Virus record (IMG/VR): IMGVR_UViG_3300050821_002725
Span: 1 to 55,178 of that record
Length of the DNA stretch: 55,178 bases
DNA from: a virus
Strand: one strand, 5' to 3'
The translations under genes and the position numbers were made by a program. Shown in pieces: positions 42,622 to 49,063 of the stretch. The notes beneath the pieces are model-generated. The model was not told the DNA's origin. It saw nothing but the letters and a program-made list of their open reading frames with translations, and did no database searches. The stretch's first letter is position 1; every line of letters starts with the position of its first letter.

Positions 42622-42890
42622 TCCGTTTGCGGGTTCGATGGGTTAGGAGGTGGGAAGTTTCCAAGCCATCGAATCAGCCAATTTACTTTCGGTGGTTTTG
42701 GTTCAAACAGTTTTGCCTCTGGCCCGCAACGGTTTCCCGCATCGCGCTCTGAACGCATATTGGCGCAACAGTCGTAATCAGCCGCCCTTGTCGTCAGGTT
42801 TCCACGCGATGACTTCGGATGACGGCACTCTCCTGTTGTGGGGTAAATCTTCGCCCACTTGCAATCTTCGCAGTATTTCACATCGCTCAT
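42618..42890 (-). CDS. Cys-rich protein, paralog of 3675-3932 (90 aa)
   Basis: YCEDCKWAKIYPTTGECRHP, then the shared RCGPEAKLFEPKPPK block, mark the same small zinc-binding family as the rightward gene at 3675. A Pro/Asn-rich tail follows. Both ends overlap neighbours by ATGA. Function unknown. Confidence 0.75.
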   Translation of the reverse strand: MSDVKYCEDCKWAKIYPTTGECRHPKSSRGNLTTRAADYDCCANMRSERDAGNRCGPEAKLFEPKPPKVNWLIRWLGNFPPPNPSNPQTE

Positions 42891-43294
42891 ATTATCAATG
42901 CCTTTTCGGTTAATTTCCGTTCGTCCTCATCAGTGACGCTCCAATCCCACGGAGCTTTATGTTTTCCTTCGCCCGCAAGATTTAGGAAATTTTTTGTCAC
43001 TTGATTTTGTGCCCCGCACATCAGAAGCCAGCCGCAGCACATTTCGTGAGTCTCGTGGCATCTGAATTCACGTTGCTCAATGGCGCATTTAAGGGCGTCC
43101 ATGACAGTTGCAACGCAGCGATTCGGAACTGTGCCTTTGCTGAACGCGCAAGTGCCGCACGGCTCCCTGTGGTTTGGGTATTTGTGCCTCATCGCCTCAA
43201 GCTCAATGGAAACCATGACCGCTAATTGAACGCCAAGCATTGCGCCTTCTGGACTTGGTATATTTCTCACTAAACCTTCTGGTGTTTTACTCAT
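42887..43294 (-). CDS. Cys-rich leader gene of the 43-kb leftward operon (135 aa)
   Basis: CGTCAFSKGTVPNRC, CAIEQREFRC and HEMCCGWLLMCG provide up to nine cysteines, so one or two zinc sites are likely. The start codon comes 10 bases after a strong hairpin and T-rich tract and has no ribosome site. First gene of the operon running to 41412. Confidence 0.65.
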   Translation of the reverse strand: MSKTPEGLVRNIPSPEGAMLGVQLAVMVSIELEAMRHKYPNHREPCGTCAFSKGTVPNRCVATVMDALKCAIEQREFRCHETHEMCCGWLLMCGAQNQVTKNFLNLAGEGKHKAPWDWSVTDEDERKLTEKALII

Positions 43295-43386
43295 AAAAAG
43301 AAATCGCCGCGTGCTGGGAAATTGTTGAAGTTGCCCGCCCCGAAAAGGGCTGGCACGCGGCGAAAATACCGTCTGACAACTTCAAC
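43295..43386 (-). promoter_or_regulatory. Pseudoknot-like leader with terminator-like T tract
   Basis: Two perfect 10-bp inverted repeats interleave: CGCCGCGTGC (43305-43314) with GCACGCGGCG (43353-43362), and GTTGAAGTTG (43324-43333) with CAACTTCAAC (43377-43386). A smaller GCCC/GGGC hairpin lies in the middle. Read leftward, the last strand is followed by ATTTCTTTTT and then directly the ATG at 43294. This could form an H-type pseudoknot or an attenuator controlling the operon. Confidence 0.65.
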
Positions 43387-43886
43387 ATGCGGGCAGTGTG
43401 GCAAAGCGGCGTGAGGGTGACAAGAGAAAAATGCGAAAATCTTCACTTTTATCTGGACAGGATTGCTTCCATCTGCTTCACTCAGCACATGCGATTGGCG
43501 TCGTTGAATTTTGCTTGGGGGTCTGGTGAACGATTCCAGACAGGTTTCGAGAAAGAGCATGGACACAAAGCGGATTTGGATACCGCGATTGACCGGAGGG
43601 AATATCGAGACTGTAAAAGCGTGGTCCGCGCTGCCGGTGTGAACCCGGCCCTTAGCACCACTTTGCCGCATCCCGCCTCACACGAGGCACGCGCCGCCAA
43701 TCGCTTTGGGGTGCGGCAGTTCAATTTCCGGCCAGCGCCCAATGGCAGTATTCCCTGCCGTGTGAGTGTGGACACTTGCGCAGCCTCCACAGCCCGTGGC
43801 CACGGGTGGCAAAATGCACCAAAAGGCAAAGCGATCAGGAGGGCCGCACCGGAATTCACTTTCCACTCCGCAACTTCACTGAGGGG
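43387..43886. other. 500-bp noncoding region dense in hairpins
   Basis: I find no convincing gene between the divergent starts at 43294 and 43887. Stems include GTCTGG/CCAGAC (43521-43526, 43536-43541), GCCGG/CCGGC (43633-43637, 43645-43649) inside GTGGT/ACCAC (43621-43625, 43657-43661), and GCCTC/GAGGC (43675-43679, 43684-43688). There is also CTCACACG/CGTGTGAG (43677-43684, 43759-43766), GGCAG/CTGCC (43744-43748, 43755-43759) and the perfect 14-bp palindrome CCCGTGGCCACGGG (43793-43806). A structured RNA or a replication/regulatory site is possible. Confidence 0.5.
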
Positions 43887-44081
43887 ATGAACGCGAATAC
43901 CAAAGAGGCGTTGAAAGCTTTTATCGAGTCATCTGCAAGGGCGAACTCAATTCTGACGACTTTCGCGATTGCCACCTGTCCCGATGCCGAACAGCGGCTT
44001 GGAGATTACGATAAGAGCATCCAGTCCAAAGCCGACGCTCTCATTGCCGCCCTCGACTCCGACGAAACCATTGAAATGTGA
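43887..44081 (+). CDS. Small helical protein (64 aa)
   Basis: MNANTKEALKAFIESSARAN, then AEQRLGDYDKSIQSKADALI, forms two to three amphipathic helices with an acidic tail. GAGGGG directly touches the ATG. No family recognised. It forms a two-gene rightward unit with the following membrane protein. Confidence 0.6.
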   Translation: MNANTKEALKAFIESSARANSILTTFAIATCPDAEQRLGDYDKSIQSKADALIAALDSDETIEM

Positions 44082-44089
44082 GGGATGAA

Positions 44090-44185
44090 ATGGACGAGTT
44101 CACTGGAATTTTTATTGCTGTCGTCTTGGCGTGTGGCGGAATTGGATTGATTATCGGCGAGATTCTTGCCAGACGGCGAAAATAA
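44090..44185 (+). CDS. Single-span membrane peptide (31 aa)
   Basis: The chain MDEFTGIFIAVVLACGGIGL, then IIGEILARRRK, is one membrane helix with an acidic outside end and a basic inside end. GAGGG lies 7 bases before the ATG. Such tiny phage membrane peptides often affect the host envelope, but the role here is unknown. Confidence 0.6.
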   Translation: MDEFTGIFIAVVLACGGIGLIIGEILARRRK

Positions 44186-44250
44186 CCCCCTTGCTGGACG
44201 AATCGAATTTAGAGATTGATTCATTCCCTCGCGGTGTCGAATTGGGGGTT
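44184..44250. terminator. Weak bidirectional terminator candidate
   Basis: AACCCCC (44184-44190) pairs with GGGGGTT (44244-44250) between facing genes. The loop is long (53 bases) and no clear T run follows, so activity is uncertain. Confidence 0.3.
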
Positions 44251-44479
44251 AGGCGGCTACTTGCTGGTTGACAGCTTCCGGCGCGACAGGGAGCGCGCCC
44301 TTAATCGACTCGACGCAATTCGGACAAATCGCCAGTTCAATTTTCTCACGCTGGTCTTTGCCGGATTTCACTTTTAACACAAGCCAGTCGGACGGTGGAG
44401 GGAGTTTTGGAATCAGTTCAAGCTCTGCCGTCAGTTGGCAGCGGTCGCATCGGTAGGAGCATGTGATGATTTTAGGCAT
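44249..44479 (-). CDS. Zinc-ribbon protein (76 aa)
   Basis: CSYRCDRCQLTAELE and, 35 residues later, ICPNCVESIKG form two CxxC pairs of a zinc ribbon. The middle (WLVLKVKSGKDQREKI) is beta-like. Last gene of the leftward replication/modification operon. Confidence 0.7.
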   Translation of the reverse strand: MPKIITCSYRCDRCQLTAELELIPKLPPPSDWLVLKVKSGKDQREKIELAICPNCVESIKGALPVAPEAVNQQVAA

Positions 44480-44485
44480 GGTGTT

Positions 44486-44956
44486 TTAAGAATGGCGAAG
44501 CGGCGTAATTCCCTGTATTTTGGGCGGCGAACTTGGCAACATGCCTCGTTCGCCGGTACAACCTGCCGCCGCTTCTGCCAAGATTTGTTGACGATAACTT
44601 TCTGGAATTGGAGCAAACTTAAGCCGGGCGTTCATGGACAGCGACACGGCCTGAATGTTCCACGCATGGTATCCCTCGGTTTCAATCTTGCGATGGATTG
44701 AAAGGCTGGCGGCGGTCTTGCCGCGATTCACAAGCTGGTCGTATCCCGTCTCACAGGCGAACTTGCAATACTCCTCAAACGTCAACGTAAATTCCTTTCC
44801 GCGCTCTTTGGCCCGGTCCCGCAGCTTCTTGAAAAAATACCGTAGTGGATTCTTTTCTTTACACGCAAGACGGCGGTGCCGCGAGCACATTGGGCTTTTC
44901 TCGGTCGGCAGGACATACCGGCGGCAGTATTTGACTTTGCACTTCGGAAGGCTCAT
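44486..44956 (-). CDS. HNH-like protein with degenerate active-site motif (156 aa)
   Basis: An N-terminal Cys/His-rich part (CKVKYCRRYVLP, then CSRHRRLACKE) resembles the zinc-binding front of phage HNH proteins. RGKTAASLSIHRKI, then GYHAWNIQAVSLSMNARLKF, aligns with the usual SIDRID and GY-DNIQ-L-N pattern, but the central Asp residues are altered. Cleavage activity is therefore doubtful. The start overlaps the preceding stop by ATGA. Confidence 0.65.
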   Translation of the reverse strand: MSLPKCKVKYCRRYVLPTEKSPMCSRHRRLACKEKNPLRYFFKKLRDRAKERGKEFTLTFEEYCKFACETGYDQLVNRGKTAASLSIHRKIETEGYHAWNIQAVSLSMNARLKFAPIPESYRQQILAEAAAGCTGERGMLPSSPPKIQGITPLRHS

Positions 44957-45153
44957 GGGTCGTTTGTCACTGGGCGCACTTCGCGCGGTGGTCTCAATTC
45001 TTTCGGGAGCGAACTTTTGGGATGCCTTTTTCTGGCACACGTTTCACAAACCATTGACCTCGCAAGTCCGTCAACAATCTCTTTCGGGATGCCGTCGTCA
45101 AACGTCAGCCTCATCGGAGAGTCACAGACAGGACATGGTATGGTCGCGGTCAT
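44953..45153 (-). CDS. Zinc-ribbon protein (66 aa)
   Basis: IPCPVCDSPM and, 25 residues later, MVCETCARKRH form two CxxC knuckles around an acidic helix. A basic Pro/Arg tail follows. Both ends overlap neighbours by ATGA. Function unknown. Confidence 0.65.
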   Translation of the reverse strand: MTATIPCPVCDSPMRLTFDDGIPKEIVDGLARSMVCETCARKRHPKSSLPKELRPPREVRPVTNDP

Positions 45154-45362
45154 GTTTGATCTCCTGTCGCAGCAATCCAGATCGCGTGCATCAAAGCGTT
45201 GTATCTTGGCATTCTAGCCTCTGGTTCACACATAAACTCAAGTTCTCGAACAAGGCGCAACCACGCTTGTTTACATTCGCCCTGATCTGGGATTACTTTT
45301 CGGGCCTGACACAAGGTTTGCTCAATGCCTGTTTTTCGGTCAACGTGTTTCTTGGTTTTCAT
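45150..45362 (-). CDS. Small helical protein (70 aa)
   Basis: The basic start (MKTKKHVDRKTG) is followed by long helices (CKQAWLRLVRELEFMCEPEA, then RYNALMHAIWIAATGD). No family recognised. It overlaps the next gene by ATGA. Confidence 0.6.
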   Translation of the reverse strand: MKTKKHVDRKTGIEQTLCQARKVIPDQGECKQAWLRLVRELEFMCEPEARMPRYNALMHAIWIAATGDQT

Positions 45363-45392
45363 TGGTTGCTTGTCGTCACGGGATAGTGGCCG

Positions 45393-45791
45393 TCACAACG
45401 TCCTCCTAAATTCTAGGAGCATGGCAATCGCTCTCGCTCCCGCCGCGACCGCCTCAGCCGTTTGAGGAACATCGCTTCGGCCTGTGGCCCTGTGAACTTC
45501 TGCCCGGCCTGTGGGCATTCTGATAACGCGGGCCTTGGCGCGGGCTTCCGCGAGCGTTTCTTCAAAGCCTTCGGTGTCTCGGATGAGATTCGAGAATGGC
45601 AACGCGCCCGACCTTCGTGACTGCTCTTTGATGCCGCGTTTGATATGCCCAATCACGAGTTCAAGGTCGCGCTTGTCCCATCCCTTCGCAATCCAGATTT
45701 CCCATTGCCACACTCGCGTCATGTCCAAAACTATCGGCAGGCTGGTCAAACCCACGTAACAGGCGTGTAAGAGGGTGATTTGGTCGTTCAT
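45393..45791 (-). CDS. Replication-accessory-like helical protein (132 aa)
   Basis: The ATG at 45791 overlaps the methyltransferase stop. WQWEIWIAKGWDKRDLELVI, then GHIKRGIKEQSRRSGALPFS, resembles the C-terminal helical domain often fused to phage replication proteins (DnaD/helicase-loader type). Here it is a separate gene near a replication-like protein (47212). The link is an inference. Confidence 0.5.
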   Translation of the reverse strand: MNDQITLLHACYVGLTSLPIVLDMTRVWQWEIWIAKGWDKRDLELVIGHIKRGIKEQSRRSGALPFSNLIRDTEGFEETLAEARAKARVIRMPTGRAEVHRATGRSDVPQTAEAVAAGARAIAMLLEFRRTL

Positions 45792-46912
45792 ATTATTTGT
45801 CGGATTGCTCTGGCGACGGCTTGTGCGACTTGCGGGACAATTGCATCCCCGGTGCATCGCGCAGAGGCTTGAGCCAATGCAGGGGAAATCCCATGAACCA
45901 ACACTGGAATTCCGGTGTTAGTTTCCATCCACCAATCGGAGCTTGTAACCCTTCCACGCATGTCTGGACAGCGGCAGTCGTCGGTTTTCCGCCCTGACTG
46001 TATTTCGTTTTCCTGTTCGCAGCGGCGTTGCCAGTCAGCGTCGGCAAGAGTTGGCCCCGAATAACTGCGCTCAGTGGAATGGTTTTGCCGCCCTTTTCCT
46101 GACGGCGTTTCATCACTCCTGAATCCAACCGGCCCCGGTCCCTCGTGTCCGAGGCAATCATTGTTGGAAGAAGATGTCTTGCCGTTCTCGTCAACAGGTC
46201 GTCGCCGAATCCCCTCTCCTTGCAATTCAAATCGACCCCACCCCGATTCGCGTTCAACGTCGGCAGAAGTTTGGACGCAGCGTAACTGCCCACTGAATTG
46301 TTCCCTCCCCACTTCGTCGCATTGGCGTTTTTGTTCTGCCGCATTGGTTGCGTGTCGAGAGTCGGCACCGATGATGATGAGCCGGAAACGCAGATGCCCG
46401 GCACCAAACAGCGCAGCGGGAATAGGTGTCCACAGACAATCATACCCGATCTCGGCCAATCCAGACACAATTCCGTTGAAGGCAGTTCCGTTAATTCCTT
46501 CTTCCCCGTCCCCATTGCCTTTAGCGAAAGACACTGCTGGCGGGTTCTCAAACACGCAGAATCGCGGTCGTAACTCGCCAACGACTCGGATGGCGTCACC
46601 CCAAAGCCAGCGGGCATCGGCAGTTCCACGCCGGTTTCCGAGAGTTGACACAGACTGGCATGGAGGACCTCCGACAATGACCGAAGGACGGCCAACCGTT
46701 GCGAGAATCCTTGCAGAGAAGTCGGGCTTGGTAATGTCTCCGAAGTTCGGCACGTCGGGGTAGTGGTAACTTCCGACGATGTTTTTATCGGAGTTGATTT
46801 CGGACACTCCAATTGTCCTGAATCCTTCCGCCTCAAATCCGATGGAGAATCCCCTGATTCCAGCGAACAGTTCAATGACTGTCGGTTCATATTGTTTTTC
46901 AGAGTCTATCAT
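45788..46912 (-). CDS. Cytosine-C5 DNA methyltransferase (374 aa)
   Basis: Motif I TVIELFAGIRGFSIGFEAEG, motif IV with the catalytic Cys (VIVGGPPCQSVSTLGNRRGT), motif VI FENPPAVSF (usual ENV is ENP here), motif VIII HLRFRLIIIG and motif X GDAIVPQVAQAVARAI appear in order. A long hydrophilic target-recognition stretch lies between VIII and X. It should methylate cytosines in phage DNA against host restriction. The start is uncertain: 46912 fits the domain best, and 46969/46972 are in-frame alternatives. A second frame of the same DNA also looks protein-like. Confidence 0.85.
   Translation of the reverse strand: MIDSEKQYEPTVIELFAGIRGFSIGFEAEGFRTIGVSEINSDKNIVGSYHYPDVPNFGDITKPDFSARILATVGRPSVIVGGPPCQSVSTLGNRRGTADARWLWGDAIRVVGELRPRFCVFENPPAVSFAKGNGDGEEGINGTAFNGIVSGLAEIGYDCLWTPIPAALFGAGHLRFRLIIIGADSRHATNAAEQKRQCDEVGREQFSGQLRCVQTSADVERESGWGRFELQGEGIRRRPVDENGKTSSSNNDCLGHEGPGPVGFRSDETPSGKGRQNHSTERSYSGPTLADADWQRRCEQENEIQSGRKTDDCRCPDMRGRVTSSDWWMETNTGIPVLVHGISPALAQASARCTGDAIVPQVAQAVARAIRQII
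45793..46890 (-). other. Second, fully overlapping frame of the methyltransferase gene (365 codons)
   Basis: This frame is open for 365 codons and shows LCLDWPRSGMIVCGHLFPL, LLPTLNANRG, LLPTMIASDTRD, LLPTLTGNAA and LTPEFQCWFMGFPLHWL. The same ordered motifs (WPRSGM, repeated LPTPTA-like blocks, LxPxFVEWxMGFPxxW) define a protein family often annotated in phages. In many methyltransferase genes those motifs are frame-shifted images of the ADADG repeats and the VAHGxP motif. Both frames may be translated, or one may be a conserved shadow. Confidence 0.35.
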
Positions 46913-47033
46913 TCCGGTTGCGAGTTCGCAGAATGCCCCCGGCAAAAGGGGTATCTGCAAGAGTACCATCACTCTCGGCGCTGAGCCATGCAGTTTCTTC
47001 CTGAGCCTTTGGACAACCTTTCCGTGGCTTCAT
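46899..47033 (-). CDS. Small hypothetical protein (44 aa)
   Basis: The start overlaps the previous stop by ATGA. The protein MKPRKGCPKAQEETAWLSAE and onward is short and polar. Its end overlaps the proposed methyltransferase start by 14 bases. If the longer methyltransferase start is used the overlap grows to 74 bases. Confidence 0.45.
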   Translation of the reverse strand: MKPRKGCPKAQEETAWLSAESDGTLADTPFAGGILRTRNRNDRL

Positions 47034-47215
47034 TTTATCAGTTCCTCCTGAATTGGCTCCCCCCAGTCCAGATACGCAGTCACCACATAATCCGCAGTCC
47101 CTTTCACCGCGAGAATGGAGACTCTCCACCCGTTGCGATTGAGTTCTTCCAGCACGCCAAACAACTCGCTACCGGAGCATTTGGTTTGCTTTTTGGTTAA
47201 AGATGACTCATTCAC
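47030..47215 (-). CDS. Small alpha/beta protein (61 aa)
   Basis: I start at the GTG overlapping the replication-gene stop (GTGA); an earlier GTG at 47230 is possible. SELFGVLEELNRNGWRVSIL, then TADYVVTAYLDWGEPIQEEL, reads as helix-strand-strand-helix. No family recognised. Confidence 0.55.
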   Translation of the reverse strand: MNESSLTKKQTKCSGSELFGVLEELNRNGWRVSILAVKGTADYVVTAYLDWGEPIQEELIK

Positions 47216-47865
47216 ACAAATCGCTTCCACGTGTCGTTAAAAAATGCGCCGGGAGTTTTTTGCACCCGGCCCTCTTTAAGCGCGAGAATTGTTTCCGCAA
47301 GGACGCGCTCGAATTTATCTCCATTTTGTTTGTAAAGGAGGGAAAAGTTGTGCTTTCGCCAGTCTGGTATTATCGCCTCCACCTTGTCCCTCACGTCGCC
47401 AGGGAAGTCTCCACGGCCAGCGCCGGACGTTCTGTGACCTGCTGTGACAGAGCGCGACAGATCACGAACCTGCGCGACAGTTTGTGATTCGGTGTGGACA
47501 TTATCCTCTGCCCTCTTGTTGGCCATCCACGCCCGCTGATAATCCCGCCGTTCGTCCTTGTTCAACTTGTCGCGGTATTTTCCATGATTCAATACCTGCC
47601 ATCCCCCGTCACATTCAGCTATCCTTCTCCCTTCATGCTCCTTCGTTCTCGAGTACGGGTCTGGCGACATCAACACCATAAGAGCGGCCTTACACTCATC
47701 CATCGTCACTTTAGCCGCGTCCGCCAGTCCCGGCAACGAAGCTTCAACCAACCCGTTTTTATCGCACTTCGCCAGCATGGTAATCCACACAATTTTAACG
47801 TCCTTCGACTCCCTCCATACTGTTGAGTCAATAATACTGTTGAACAGCTTCGTATATCCGCTCAT
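47212..47865 (-). CDS. Phage replication initiation-like protein (217 aa)
   Basis: YTKLFNSIIDSTVWRESKDV, then KIVWITMLAKCDKNGLVEAS and LPGLADAAKVTMDECKAAL, form the N-terminal winged-helix domain of phage replisome organisers. A basic linker (RDYQRAWMANKRAE) follows, then a helical C-terminal domain with FERVLAETILALKEG. It is likely to bind the origin, perhaps the repeats in the adjacent noncoding region, and to recruit a host helicase. The ATG at 47865 is 7 bases after a -10 box, so the mRNA would be leaderless. Confidence 0.7.
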   Translation of the reverse strand: MSGYTKLFNSIIDSTVWRESKDVKIVWITMLAKCDKNGLVEASLPGLADAAKVTMDECKAALMVLMSPDPYSRTKEHEGRRIAECDGGWQVLNHGKYRDKLNKDERRDYQRAWMANKRAEDNVHTESQTVAQVRDLSRSVTAGHRTSGAGRGDFPGDVRDKVEAIIPDWRKHNFSLLYKQNGDKFERVLAETILALKEGRVQKTPGAFFNDTWKRFV

Positions 47866-47872
47866 TTCAAAA

Positions 47873-47900
47873 ATCCTATCAAAACCATAAAAAATGTCAA
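47873..47900 (-). promoter_or_regulatory. Strong sigma70-type promoter of the replication operon
   Basis: Read leftward: TTGACA (47900-47895), 16 bases, TAGGAT (47878-47873), 7 bases, then the ATG at 47865. Transcription should begin at or next to the start codon. GTTGA repeats lie immediately upstream. Confidence 0.7.
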
Positions 47901-47907
47901 CACCTTT

Positions 47908-47929
47908 CAACAAAGTCAACAAAGTCAAC
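47908..47929 (-). repeat. Iteron-like tandem repeat upstream of the promoter
   Basis: CAACAAAGT occurs twice in tandem (47908-47916, 47917-47925) plus a partial CAAC. On the leftward strand this reads GTTGACTTTGTTGACTTTG, with two further GTTGA copies reaching into the -35 box. They are likely protein-binding sites, either iterons of the adjacent replication protein or an operator. Confidence 0.5.
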
Positions 47930-48090
47930 TTTCGACACATACATATACATCTCCATCCCCATCCCCAGCACCAGCGCATACCCATTCATGTCATGTCATG
48001 GAATGCGCTTGCGCTGCGGATTTCGGAATGAATAAAACTTTCCCAAAAATACGGTGCTCGCTAAAACGGGAGAGGCGAGGAAGGGTGGCA

Positions 48091-48118
48091 CCCCAAAACC
48101 CTCCCCACCCGGCACCCC
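48091..48118 (-). other. Putative G-quadruplex motif
   Basis: On the leftward strand five runs of three or four G (GGGG, GGG, GGGG, GGG, GGGG) are separated by loops of 4, 1, 1 and 4 bases. This meets the usual four-tract G-quadruplex rule with one spare run. Confidence 0.6.
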
Positions 48119-48335
48119 GCCGGGACGGTCTGGCCAGGAAAAGAGAGCCTACCTTGAGCATCGACCAGGGTCACACTCGCTTGTGGTATGAGTGTCGCAC
48201 AATAACACTTACGTTCAATACGATAAGTCACAACCTACTGTGACGCTGTGCCTTGCGCTCTAGTTGCGTTCTCGACTTGACTACTATTCAGCCAACCACC
48301 ATTACGAGGGTACTCGAGGCCACAAGCGAACCGTC

Positions 48336-48399
48336 CATGTCACCAGTTCTGGTGACAAACTTTATACCGCAAAGTTTGTAACCAGTCATGTCACCAGTT
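48336..48399. promoter_or_regulatory. Palindromes and a 13-bp direct repeat, operator-like
   Basis: GTCACCAG TT CTGGTGAC (48339-48356) is a perfect palindrome. AAACTTT (48357-48363) pairs with AAAGTTT (48371-48377). CATGTCACCAGTT occurs at 48336-48348 and again at 48387-48399. On the leftward strand TATAAA lies between the two repeats and could be a -10 box. This looks like an operator pair around a promoter. Confidence 0.45.
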
Positions 48400-48464
48400 T
48401 TAACTCTTGACGACCGTACAAATGTTGACAGACTCTGAATAAATACTCCCCGTTGGAACAACCC

Positions 48465-48794
48465 TCACTTCTGGACACTCACAGGCTGGAAGTCGGAGAG
48501 GGGGTCTGAACGCCCGCGCTTGTCGTTCTTTTCGGAGGGCCGACGCGAGCCGGGCAGAGGGGTTCCAGCGATGATGCGAAGTTGGTCGCGAACAGCCGCA
48601 AGCGCACGCGCAAGCCCTGCCAAGTCTTTTGCAGACGTATCGGGGTCGAGTATTCGCAGCATCAGAGCCTGTTCAGTCGCAACGAGATAGAAGTAAGACT
48701 GAGGACGCTTTGAAGCCTGAGACCGAGCGCGGAGAAACGCCAATGCCGTCGCGGGGTTCTCATGTTCGACCACTTCGGCGGTTGACTCGCTCAT
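48465..48794 (-). CDS. Small helical protein with own promoter (109 aa)
   Basis: NPATALAFLRARSQASKRPQ, then SYFYLVATEQALMLRILDPD and TSAKDLAGLARALAAVRDQL, read as helices. The tail is charged and disordered. The length and helical N-terminal half would suit a small terminase subunit or a DNA-binding regulator, but there is no signature. A promoter ends 6 bases before its ATG. Confidence 0.55.
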   Translation of the reverse strand: MSESTAEVVEHENPATALAFLRARSQASKRPQSYFYLVATEQALMLRILDPDTSAKDLAGLARALAAVRDQLRIIAGTPLPGSRRPSEKNDKRGRSDPLSDFQPVSVQK

Positions 48795-48800
48795 TTCGGG

Positions 48801-48829
48801 ACTGTAACCGTGCAACTGGAAGGCGTCAA
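48801..48829 (-). promoter_or_regulatory. Sigma70-type promoter, leaderless arrangement
   Basis: Read leftward: TTGACG (48829-48824), 17 bases, TACAGT (48806-48801), then 6 bases to the ATG at 48794. Same layout as at 13601, 47865 and 51146. Confidence 0.5.
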
Positions 48830-49063
48830 GAGCGAACGTAAAGGGGGCTGTGGCGAGCTTTGGTGGCTGGCGAGGGTTATCGGCGTTCTGGTGCAGTTTG
48901 GGGAATCAAAATGCCTCATATCGAATCGTAATATTGACAGAACTATTTTCCGAGGGAGAACGACGAAATAAAGAAATAGTTGTTGCGTTTATATGCGGTT
49001 ATGGTAGAGTCTTAGTCAAGATTAGAGAGAGGCCCAGTAAGCCTCCTTGAAGCCAGTTAAAAT

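Larger units (their letters stand above)
47866..48464. other. 600-bp noncoding region, possible origin
   Basis: It contains, from left to right, a strong leftward promoter, GTTGACTTT iterons, a G-quadruplex motif with a neighbouring CCCGGC/GCCGGG hairpin (48108-48113 with 48119-48124), and two palindromes flanked by a 13-bp direct repeat. No gene is convincing. Such a cluster next to a replication initiator is what a phage origin looks like, though no AT-rich unwinding element is obvious. Confidence 0.5.

Noticed and set aside
43560-43665. Possible tRNA (TGTAAA loop, GCCGG/CCGGC arm and CCTTAGCACCA end)
   Set aside because: Neither strand gives a paired 7-bp acceptor with a matching anticodon stem; the T-loop lacks TTC. 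Kept only as hairpins.
43387-43890. 167-codon rightward frame ending in an ATGA overlap with the 43887 gene
   Set aside because: It crosses many perfect stems and a 14-bp palindrome, lacks a ribosome site, and overlaps equally long meaningless leftward frames.
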